This document shows, piece by piece, positions 1 to 4,289 of a stretch of 5,188 bases of DNA. This DNA is from Candidatus Bipolaricaulota bacterium (GTDB lineage Bacteria; Bipolaricaulota; Bipolaricaulia; RBG-16-55-9). The position numbers and the translations under genes are program-made. Position 1 is the stretch's first letter. The number at the start of each line of letters is the position of its first letter. The notes under the pieces were generated by a model. The model did not search any database. It was not told where the DNA came from and worked only from the letters and a program-made list of their open reading frames with translations. The stretch is taken from assembly GCA_018609825.1 (NCBI GenBank), contig JAHEOA010000040.1, forward strand, positions 1 to 5,188, written 5' to 3'.

Positions 1-138
1 AAGGCCTCCATTGAGGGCGGTCCACGGCGCTCAACGCCTGCCCCGCTCCGCCGTGAGCCGAGCGAGCGGGCCGACGATCCATCGGGCCGATCTGGCCATC
101 CAGCCTCCCACTCCGGAGCTCGGGATTTGACGAGTTCT

Positions 139-170
139 TCCCCAAGCTCCGCGCGGGGAATCTTTGGGGA
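139..170 (-). terminator. Possible terminator hairpin without a U-tract
   Basis: Read leftward, the seven-base arms TCCCCAA and TTGGGGA (139-145 and 164-170) can pair across an 18-nt loop. They begin 2 nt past the stop codon of the small zinc-binding gene. A competing pairing of TTCCCC (138-143) with GGGGAA (155-160) is also possible. No run of T follows on the minus strand, so this is not a classical intrinsic terminator. The position right after a stop is the main support. The rest of 1-171 shows nothing I can name. Confidence 0.3.
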
Positions 171-171
171 T

Positions 172-423
172 TCAGTCGCGTATGGTTTGGGCCGAGAGGA
201 CGGTGGGTGGAATCCGCTCGGGCGGGTCCCGGTCGGCGGTCCCCGAGTGGAAGTCGTCGTCGTCCGTCCACAGTCGGTTGAGCATGTCTTGGCAGGCCAT
301 CAGACAGGCGGCGTGGACCACGTACGTGGTCCCCTCGGTATGGACGACGATGCCGCCGCGGTCGGGATCGCCGCTCGGCCCAAGTTGGCGGACGGGGTTT
401 GCGCAAACCGGGCACGTCTTCAT
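172..423 (-). CDS. Small putative zinc-binding protein (CxxC...HxxC)
   Basis: This 83-residue protein begins with a CPVC knuckle (C4, C7). Downstream, H28, H37, C40 and C44 include an H37-x2-C40 pair. The CxxC...HxxC spacing is typical of small treble-clef or zinc-ribbon proteins that bind one structural zinc. The tail is acidic (four consecutive aspartates at 54-57) and then proline-rich, so probably disordered. There is no signal peptide or membrane segment. I see no clear Shine-Dalgarno before the ATG at 423. Two plus-strand ORFs overlap it but have no recognisable motif. It lies 152 bp downstream of the OB-fold gene on the same strand and could be expressed with it by read-through. The family and function are not recognised; the zinc role rests only on residue spacing. 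Confidence 0.62.
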   Translation of the reverse strand: MKTCPVCANPVRQLGPSGDPDRGGIVVHTEGTTYVVHAACLMACQDMLNRLWTDDDDFHSGTADRDPPERIPPTVLSAQTIRD

Positions 424-500
424 GGTTCAAGTCTGCCGGAATTCGGCGGGATCGCCCATACCGGTCGTCTGACGCGCGGGTCGCACGACTGAGGCGGTGA

Positions 501-516
501 GCGGACGAGGGTCCGC
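501..516 (-). terminator. Intergenic hairpin downstream of the OB-fold gene
   Basis: GCGGAC (501-506) and GTCCGC (511-516) form a perfect six-base stem with a 4-nt loop. It lies 59 bp beyond the stop of the OB-fold gene and upstream of the small zinc-binding gene. No T-run follows in either direction. It could mark a transcript end or partly separate the two genes, or be chance in GC-rich DNA. Confidence 0.25.
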
Positions 517-575
517 CCAAGCCCCTCGGCCCATCGCGGCCCTGTAGCCGCTGGCGCAGCCGCACGCGGGAGCCG

Positions 576-1523
576 TCAGGCCGTGCTCCGTCGTCGACGG
601 AGTTCGCTGACCAAGCTGCTGTCTGCGGGAACGCGGGTGACCGTCCGCTGAACCTTCTCGATCAGGTCAAGCGGGTCCGCTTGCAGCCTCGCGATCGCCT
701 TCCGCTTGATCTTCGGCGCGACGGTCGTGAGGTCTTCATGGTTCTCGCCCTTGCTGACGTTGATGAACTCGCAGAACTGCTCGACGGCGAGGTCGTGGAG
801 GCGGAGGAGGATCCGCAGATGCTCGTCCTCGGTCAGCTTGAGGTGCCCCTGGGCCACCTGCTCCATCACCATCGACGTCAGCGTGGCGGATTGGTCGGGG
901 GCGGCCACCTGGGAGCAGCGATCGTAGACCCGGGATGTGAGGACGAGAAACGCCTCGAGCGTCATGCGCTCCGGAGCGGCCGTCTCCCCCTCGGGCACGG
1001 TCGAGGCGGACGGTTGACCATTGTTGTGGCCATCATCGGGCGAAGCTTGGGGTGCCGACGGCGGGGCCGTGGGCGCGGCGGGTGTCGGTTGCTCGGCAGG
1101 ACGACGATGGTGTTTGGGCGCACCGTTCTGCGACGGATCGGTCGTAACAGCGCCCCCCGTCTGGCCCTCGGCGAGCTCGATCCGGCCCGTGCGGGTGAGC
1201 TTGATGACGCGCTCGGGATGGGCCTTGTCCTTGTAGTCGTTGTCGTGGGCGAGGGCCCCCTGCCAGCCGTGCTTGTCGGATTTATACGCGGAGACGACGA
1301 CCCGCTTGCCGATCCAGTCGAGCTCGGCGAAGTCCTCCGGGCGGTCCTTGGCCATGACGCTGATTCGGCCGGTGCCGTCCTCCAAGGTGAGGAACTGGAT
1401 GGACCACGAGCCGTACTTGCTCGTGCCGCTCTTGCGCTCGGCGATGTGGGCCACCGTCGCCGCAAGGTCGAGCACCGGCATGGCATCCGGCAACTCATGG
1501 ATCTCCTGGATCGTGTGCGCCAT
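576..1523 (-). CDS. OB-fold protein with Pro/Ala linker and helical C-terminal domain
   Basis: The 315-residue product has three visible parts. Residues about 15-118 look like an OB-fold nucleic-acid-binding domain: VLDLAATVAHI, then the strand-rich FLTLEDGTGRISVMAKD, then GKRVVVSAYKSDKHGWQGAL, the pattern of RPA/SSB/tRNA-anticodon-like OB domains. Residues about 121-187 are low-complexity, rich in Pro, Ala, Gln and Ser, probably a flexible linker. Residues 188-315 are mostly helical and end in a basic RRRRR stretch, unlike the acidic DDDIPF-type tip of canonical SSB. The ATG at 1523 is chosen because GGAGA (1533-1537) sits 9 nt upstream. The open frame continues to 1706, but that extension would cross the gene's own promoter. 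Single-stranded DNA or RNA binding is inferred from the fold-like pattern. The C-terminal domain is unrecognised. The gene is divergent from the 101-residue gene. Confidence 0.8.
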   Translation of the reverse strand: MAHTIQEIHELPDAMPVLDLAATVAHIAERKSGTSKYGSWSIQFLTLEDGTGRISVMAKDRPEDFAELDWIGKRVVVSAYKSDKHGWQGALAHDNDYKDKAHPERVIKLTRTGRIELAEGQTGGAVTTDPSQNGAPKHHRRPAEQPTPAAPTAPPSAPQASPDDGHNNGQPSASTVPEGETAAPERMTLEAFLVLTSRVYDRCSQVAAPDQSATLTSMVMEQVAQGHLKLTEDEHLRILLRLHDLAVEQFCEFINVSKGENHEDLTTVAPKIKRKAIARLQADPLDLIEKVQRTVTRVPADSSLVSELRRRRSTA

Positions 1524-1532
1524 TGGTGCAGG

Positions 1533-1537
1533 TCTCC
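1533..1537 (-). promoter_or_regulatory. Ribosome binding site fixing the OB-fold gene start
   Basis: GGAGA on the minus strand lies 9 nt upstream of the ATG at 1523. It supports this start over the in-frame upstream ATGs, which lie within or above the promoter. Confidence 0.65.
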
Positions 1538-1545
1538 ATATCCGC

Positions 1546-1610
1546 GCTCCTGGTGGAGCAGGTTTCGGCACGCCGTCCGCCTCGACCCTCGCAGGCCGGG
1601 TCGATCGGAC
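1546..1610 (-). promoter_or_regulatory. Structured 5' leader of the OB-fold gene
   Basis: The predicted transcript starts near 1628, giving a leader of about 105 nt. It can form a compound stem: CGACCC (1583-1588) with GGGTCG (1598-1603), extended across small bulges by GTCCG (1575-1579) with CGGAC (1606-1610). A second hairpin pairs GCTCC (1546-1550) with GGAGC (1555-1559) around a 4-nt loop, ending 8 nt before the Shine-Dalgarno. This could modulate translation or transcript stability. I recognise no known riboswitch class and see no leader peptide. Confidence 0.35.
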
Positions 1611-1634
1611 ACCCTGACCCAAGCTACCGGTATT

Positions 1635-1655
1635 ACCATAACATACCATTATGGT
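1635..1655. promoter_or_regulatory. Candidate operator dyad over the OB-fold gene promoter
   Basis: Perfect seven-base arms ACCATAA (1635-1641) and TTATGGT (1649-1655) are separated by 7 bp. The left arm contains the leftward -10 hexamer and the dyad fills most of the promoter spacer. An additional ACCAT at 1645-1649 repeats the left arm in direct orientation, offset by 10 bp, about one helical turn. A protein bound here would block the leftward promoter and could influence the divergent one. The binding protein is not known; the divergently encoded 101-residue protein is one candidate, by position only. Confidence 0.55.
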
Positions 1656-1663
1656 CATGTCAA
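1635..1663 (-). promoter_or_regulatory. Sigma70-type promoter for the OB-fold gene
   Basis: On the minus strand a perfect -35 TTGACA (1663-1658) is followed by a 17-bp spacer and TATGGT (1640-1635). Both the hexamers and the spacing fit a vegetative sigma factor well. The predicted start point is near 1628. The -35 lies only 3 bp from the -35 of the divergent rightward promoter. Confidence 0.7.
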
Positions 1664-1666
1664 TTG

Positions 1667-1696
1667 TTGACCTGGGTGGACGGGCCATGCTAGCTT
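1667..1696 (+). promoter_or_regulatory. Rightward promoter for the 101-residue gene
   Basis: TTGACC (1667-1672) is followed by an 18-bp spacer and TAGCTT (1691-1696). A TG dinucleotide one base before the -10 gives an extended -10. The start point expected about 7 nt past the -10 falls at or beside the ATG at 1705, the arrangement of leaderless transcripts in several high-GC phyla. Confidence 0.6.
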
Positions 1697-1704
1697 CAGC
1701 CGCC

Positions 1705-2010
1705 ATGGACGAGAATGAGCGTCAGGCGATGCTCCAACAGCTCAAGGATCCCGAAGCGTGGCGGGAACTACTGGCCCGCGTCGAGGCCGATCCCGGCATC
1801 CCCGAAAGCATCAAGCATCGTCGCCGAGGGAGCTGGAGCCTGAAGGACCGAGACGTGGTGCTGATCGCCGTGCTCGGTTACTGGCAAGGGCGCGGCATCA
1901 GCGAGCTCCACCGGGAGGCGCTTCAAGCGCTCTGGGAGAAGGAGACCGGTCAACTGGTCTGGTCCGACGAGACGGGACGGGCGCGCCCGGACGACGCCGA
2001 TCGCCCCTAA
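1705..2010 (+). CDS. Hypothetical 101-residue protein, apparently leaderless
   Basis: The predicted product is small, charged and soluble, and I do not recognise it. Residues 3-27 look helical (rich in E, Q, L, R). Residues 36-50 are basic, with HRRRGSWSLKDRD. Residues 47-80 form a probable helical pair around VVLIAVLGYW and SELHREALQALWEKETG. The tail is hydrophilic with Asp and Arg. There is no signal peptide, and the single hydrophobic stretch is too short for a membrane span. ATG 1705 is preferred over the in-frame ATG at 1651 because the earlier codon lies inside the leftward promoter and operator, upstream of this gene's own promoter. No Shine-Dalgarno precedes 1705 and the -10 ends 8 nt before it, which suits leaderless translation. 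It is the only rightward gene and is divergent from the OB-fold gene. A regulatory role is possible from position only. Confidence 0.65.
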   Translation: MDENERQAMLQQLKDPEAWRELLARVEADPGIPESIKHRRRGSWSLKDRDVVLIAVLGYWQGRGISELHREALQALWEKETGQLVWSDETGRARPDDADRP

Positions 2011-2187
2011 GCGCATCGGCCGTCCGCCCGCGTCGCTGTCGAAGAGCTGGGCCGGGCAGGCTGGGGCCTCGATCCTGAGCGTCACGCCGAGCGCTCTGCC
2101 CCAGTGGGCGTCCGCTCTCGCGACCCAAAGGCCTATCGTCGGGCTCGTGAGGCCGCGAGCTGCTTGACTGGAGCGTGACGGGCCGCC

Positions 2188-2211
2188 GGCCGAGCATCCC
2201 CCGATTCGGCC
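2188..2211. terminator. Possible hairpin between convergent genes
   Basis: GGCCGA (2188-2193) and TCGGCC (2206-2211) form six-base arms around a 12-nt loop, in the 239-bp gap between the rightward 101-residue gene and the leftward Crp-like gene. The convergent position suits a shared terminator, but no T-run follows on either strand. I see no other feature in 2011-2249. Confidence 0.25.
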
Positions 2212-2249
2212 TGCCGGACGTGGCTCACGACTCGGCGCGAACTGGCAAG

Positions 2250-2726
2250 CTAGGAGAGATAGGGCCGAGGGAGAGCGACGGTGGCCTCGATGGCTCGATC
2301 ATCCCGGTTGGCCACCTTGTGGAGGCCTTGGGGATCGTCCAGGCGGATCCGGCCGTGGGATGGGGTGATCAATCCCATGTGCGTGAACTCCTCCAAGATC
2401 CGGTCGGTGGCACTGATCGGCGATATGGCCACATAGGCGAGATCCCGATGCGTGATCCGGATCCACACTGTGGGGCCTTCGTCCGACGGGTTTCCATCCA
2501 GCTCGGCCAGGGCGAGCAGTGCCTGAGCCATGCGCCGATGTCGCTCGCTCGCGGTCAGCCGTTGCAGTTGCCGCTCGATCGCGACCTGGCAGTCGCTTGC
2601 CTGCTGGGCGATCGCCTTCATGCGATCCGGTTCGGGCTTGGCCGGTTGGTTGGCCGGCGTCTCGGCCAGTGTGTGCGCTTTGAGGTCCTGTAGCTGGATT
2701 CGATAACACGCCGCTGGGAGTCGCAT
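2250..2726 (-). CDS. Crp/Fnr-type winged-helix regulator lacking the sensor domain
   Basis: The 158-residue product resembles the C-terminal half of a Crp/Fnr regulator. Residues about 36-68 form a long amphipathic helix (ERQLQRLTASERHRRMAQALL) like the Crp dimerisation helix. Residues about 69-139 fit the winged helix-turn-helix: LALAELDG, then ITHRDLAYVA-ISPISATDRILEEFTHMGLI, then the wing GRIRLDDPQGLHKVA. Full-length Crp/Fnr proteins are around 220 residues or more, with an N-terminal beta-roll that binds cyclic nucleotide, an iron-sulfur cluster or another ligand. Here only about 35 polar residues replace it. The start is secure: AAGGAGG (2734-2740) sits 7 nt upstream of ATG 2726, so the short form appears genuine rather than a broken gene. 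The region upstream shows no leftover beta-roll frame. DNA binding is likely; the signal, if any, is unknown. It may regulate its own promoter. Confidence 0.75.
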   Translation of the reverse strand: MRLPAACYRIQLQDLKAHTLAETPANQPAKPEPDRMKAIAQQASDCQVAIERQLQRLTASERHRRMAQALLALAELDGNPSDEGPTVWIRITHRDLAYVAISPISATDRILEEFTHMGLITPSHGRIRLDDPQGLHKVANRDDRAIEATVALPRPYLS

Positions 2727-2733
2727 ACCGTAA

Positions 2734-2740
2734 CCTCCTT
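2734..2740 (-). promoter_or_regulatory. Consensus Shine-Dalgarno of the Crp-like gene
   Basis: AAGGAGG on the minus strand is a perfect anti-16S match, 7 nt before ATG 2726. It excludes the in-frame TTG at 2747 as a likely start and shows that the short protein is translated as such. Confidence 0.85.
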
Positions 2741-2791
2741 GGGTCAATGTCCTTACGCCAGCAAGTGTAGCCAGGACCGCGAGCTGAAGGA

Positions 2792-2818
2792 ATCATAGCC
2801 GGATCAAAATCCGGTCAA
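2792..2818 (-). promoter_or_regulatory. Probable promoter of the Crp-like gene
   Basis: On the minus strand TTGACC (2818-2813) and a near-consensus TATGAT (2797-2792) are separated by 15 bp, shorter than the optimal 17. The short spacer may make the promoter weak or activator-dependent. The predicted leader is about 60 nt. Dyads overlap the spacer and abut the -35. Confidence 0.5.
2799..2814. promoter_or_regulatory. Candidate operator dyad inside the Crp-like promoter
   Basis: CCGGAT (2799-2804) and ATCCGG (2809-2814) are perfect six-base arms with a 4-bp centre, filling the promoter spacer. The layout resembles a dimeric regulator site. It does not match the canonical CRP (TGTGA-N6-TCACA) or FNR (TTGAT-N4-ATCAA) sites. 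Autoregulation by the downstream gene product is a possibility. Confidence 0.45.
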
Positions 2819-2833
2819 TCGTCCTATGGACGA
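2819..2833. promoter_or_regulatory. Second dyad abutting the -35 of the Crp-like promoter
   Basis: TCGTCC (2819-2824) and GGACGA (2828-2833) are perfect six-base arms with a 3-bp centre. The dyad touches the -35 hexamer on its upstream side, where an activator or second repressor dimer would sit. Its sequence differs from the neighbouring dyad, so the two may bind different proteins. Confidence 0.4.
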
Positions 2834-2859
2834 ACATGTGAGCCGTTCGGCGATGGCGG

Positions 2860-2879
2860 CCTCCGTAAGCTTGCGGAGG
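2860..2879. repeat. Inverted repeat with 8-bp spacer downstream of the recombinase gene
   Basis: CCTCCG (2860-2865) and CGGAGG (2874-2879) are perfect arms around an 8-bp spacer (2866-2873), about 97 bp past the recombinase stop. On RNA it is a stable hairpin, possibly the end of the DUF4145/recombinase transcript, though no T-run follows on the minus strand. The geometry of two arms with a 6-8 bp spacer also resembles a tyrosine recombinase core site, but the arms are short and no second copy was found here. Confidence 0.35.
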
Positions 2880-2976
2880 GGGGGTTACGGCGTCCGTCGG
2901 TTCGGTGATCGGAACGTCGACGACCGACCACTCGTCGTTCAAGAGAGGGAGACGAATATCAGGGAGTAGATGGCTT

Positions 2977-3540
2977 TCACACCACCTTCGCGCTCGCGAA
3001 CGCCCGCCGCGCCAGCTCGTCCCGCGTCCGGTTGGTCAGCTGCGCGTAGACCATCGTATTCTGAATGTTCTTGTGGCCGAGCCAGTCCTTGACGAACATG
3101 ACGTCCATCTCGGCATCCAAGAGGTGCACAGCGATTGAGTGCTTCAGCGCGTGGAACTTCCGCTTCTCCTTCGGTAAGCCGGCCTTCTCCCCGTACTTGC
3201 CCATCATGGCGTAGAGCGTCTTGCGATGGATCGGCAGGCCCTGGTTCGACGGGAACAGAATGGGCGAGGTGTCGGTCCGCGAGCGCAGGTAGCGCTTCAG
3301 GTCGCGCTGGGCCTCCTTGGTGAGCGGGTACTCGCTGGAGATCGATCCCTTTAATCGACGGATGCGGATCTTGAGCCGGTCAAAGTCCACGTCCTCTCGT
3401 TCGAGCAATCCGATCTCGCTGGCCCGCAGCCCGTAGGTGTAGGCGACGCGGACGATGGCCTGATCGCGCTTGGACTCGATGACGCCGAAGAGGCGTTTCA
3501 ATTCATCTTGCGTGAGGTAGTGGATGGTGTCGGTGTTCAT
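2977..3540 (-). CDS. Small tyrosine recombinase, catalytic domain only
   Basis: This 187-residue protein consists almost entirely of a phage-integrase-type catalytic domain. Visible catalytic positions are R39 (YGLRASEIGLL), K64 (beta-hairpin lysine in RRLKGS), H130 and K133 (HALKH), H156 (WLGHKNIQNTMVYAQ) and the nucleophile Y165. Known family members cut and rejoin DNA through a 3'-phosphotyrosine intermediate. The usual HxxR second arginine is lysine here, a conservative change whose effect on activity cannot be judged from sequence. The N-terminal SAM-like core-binding domain of typical 300-400 residue integrases is absent, as in FimB/FimE-sized recombinases. The ATG overlaps the DUF4145 stop codon as ATGA, with only a weak, distant AAGG upstream, so translation is probably coupled. 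It may act in inversion, integration or excision of local DNA. The target site is unknown. Confidence 0.88.
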   Translation of the reverse strand: MNTDTIHYLTQDELKRLFGVIESKRDQAIVRVAYTYGLRASEIGLLEREDVDFDRLKIRIRRLKGSISSEYPLTKEAQRDLKRYLRSRTDTSPILFPSNQGLPIHRKTLYAMMGKYGEKAGLPKEKRKFHALKHSIAVHLLDAEMDVMFVKDWLGHKNIQNTMVYAQLTNRTRDELARRAFASAKVV

Positions 3541-4151
3541 TGATCGTTTGAGCCTTGTCGCCTTTGAATCCTAGAGGGATACTCGTAAAGTGTCTTTAGA
3601 ATCATTTCCATGAACAATATTAGCTCTTGTGCATCATCTTCATGCATAATTACGATTTCATGATTTGCCTCATTACCTTTCTCGCGAATGTGATCGACCC
3701 AATCCTTGGTATCGGTTGCAATGTGATTGTTGTCAGCAAGATAATCTACGTATTGTCGAAAACTTTGGTTTTCAGGAGCTCCTTTTGATACAGCAATGTG
3801 CATAAGCAATTTTCTGCAGGATAGTACCGCTGACGTATAGCATCGTTCCTTTGTTGCACGACGAGCTTCGTTATATAGAACAGTCATTTGTTCGTCTGGA
3901 AGATCAGCTACATCCTCTCCGAAAGCTACCCCTGGAATCTGCGTGCCATTATGTTCAACGAATGTGGGGCGCTGGCAGCGATGGCAAATACAGACAAAGA
4001 AGTGTGCGCTAGAAGATCCGGGACGATTTCCACTCCAGCCCTTGTCGGAGGCCAGTGTAGTCCCACAATTCCAGCAGGTGAATTCCTGGGACGGTATATC
4101 TTGAAGACTATTCCATTTGATGTTTTCCATTGTATCCCGAGCGCCAGACAT
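3537..4151 (-). CDS. DUF4145 family protein with N-terminal zinc-ribbon-like cysteines
   Basis: The 204-residue product has two CxxC pairs near the N-terminus (C26/C29 in CWNCG and C56/C59 in CHRCQ, with C54 nearby), probably one zinc ribbon. Residues about 85-192 match the helical DUF4145 pattern: NEARRATKERCYTSAVLSCRKLLMHIAV, then WVDHIREKGNEANHEI, then a final helix. The GNEANH segment is the family's conserved signature. DUF4145 has, to my knowledge, been linked to HEPN-like helical domains and often occurs with restriction or defence genes; an RNase role cannot be assumed, since the R156-to-H164 spacing is wider than the usual HEPN Rx4-6H motif. The gene is strikingly AT-rich: one 60-base line (3601-3660) is about one-third GC, against about 62% in a recombinase line (3301-3360). 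Start 4151 is used; ATG 4130 is an alternative. Its stop overlaps the recombinase start. Confidence 0.82.
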   Translation of the reverse strand: MSGARDTMENIKWNSLQDIPSQEFTCWNCGTTLASDKGWSGNRPGSSSAHFFVCICHRCQRPTFVEHNGTQIPGVAFGEDVADLPDEQMTVLYNEARRATKERCYTSAVLSCRKLLMHIAVSKGAPENQSFRQYVDYLADNNHIATDTKDWVDHIREKGNEANHEIVIMHEDDAQELILFMEMILKTLYEYPSRIQRRQGSNDQ

Positions 4152-4170
4152 AATATTTGTAATGACTCAC

Positions 4171-4199
4171 ATCCTAAACCCCTCGCGCCAAGGGGTCAA
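4171..4199 (-). promoter_or_regulatory. Sigma70-type promoter of the DUF4145-recombinase unit
   Basis: On the minus strand TTGACC (4199-4194) and TAGGAT (4176-4171) are separated by an optimal 17 bp. The expected start point is near 4164, giving a leader of only about 13 nt to ATG 4151. That leader is AT-rich with no evident Shine-Dalgarno. This would make the unit independent of the upstream ABM-like gene. Confidence 0.6.
4178..4196. promoter_or_regulatory. Dyad within the DUF4145 promoter
   Basis: ACCCCT (4178-4183) and AGGGGT (4191-4196) are perfect six-base arms with a 7-bp centre. The dyad occupies the spacer and the inner edge of the -35, a position where a dimeric repressor would block RNA polymerase. 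A terminator reading is unlikely because no gene ends upstream in the matching orientation and spacing. Confidence 0.42.
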
Positions 4200-4289
4200 G
4201 GTTTTCTGCTGCCGCCGACGGAGTCAACGGCTATTGTAATGTCTAACTTGTCGACTTGGCCGCGAGCGCCCGACAACGGCTCAGCTGAG

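Noticed and set aside
962..1639. Minus-strand ORF of 225 residues in another frame
   Set aside because: The product is a Ser/Arg/Pro-rich frame shadow of the OB-fold gene and has no recognisable motif.
681..1670. Long plus-strand ORF of 329 residues opposite the OB-fold gene
   Set aside because: Its translation is repetitive (runs of Val, Gly, Arg) with no domain, as expected from the complement of a GC-rich gene; the minus-strand frame has OB-like pattern, linker and Shine-Dalgarno.
1524..1706. N-terminal extension of the OB-fold protein to an ATG at 1706
   Set aside because: The extension would be translated from upstream of the gene's own promoter, while ATG 1523 has a well-spaced GGAGA.
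2175..2693. Plus-strand ORF of 172 residues opposite the Crp-like gene
   Set aside because: The minus-strand frame has the winged-helix pattern and a perfect Shine-Dalgarno; this one has neither.
2299..2796. Minus-strand ORF of 165 residues overlapping the Crp-like gene
   Set aside because: It is a Gly/Pro/Arg-rich shadow in another frame without a ribosome binding site or domain.
2813..2845. Canonical CRP or FNR binding site upstream of the Crp-like gene
   Set aside because: A lone TGTGA and TTTGAT-like fragments occur, but the paired half-sites are absent at the required spacing.
4152..4289. A tRNA gene as integration target beside the recombinase unit
   Set aside because: No cloverleaf-compatible arms or T-loop sequence could be found; the only clear stems are the promoter dyad and a 10-bp palindrome, CTCAGCTGAG.
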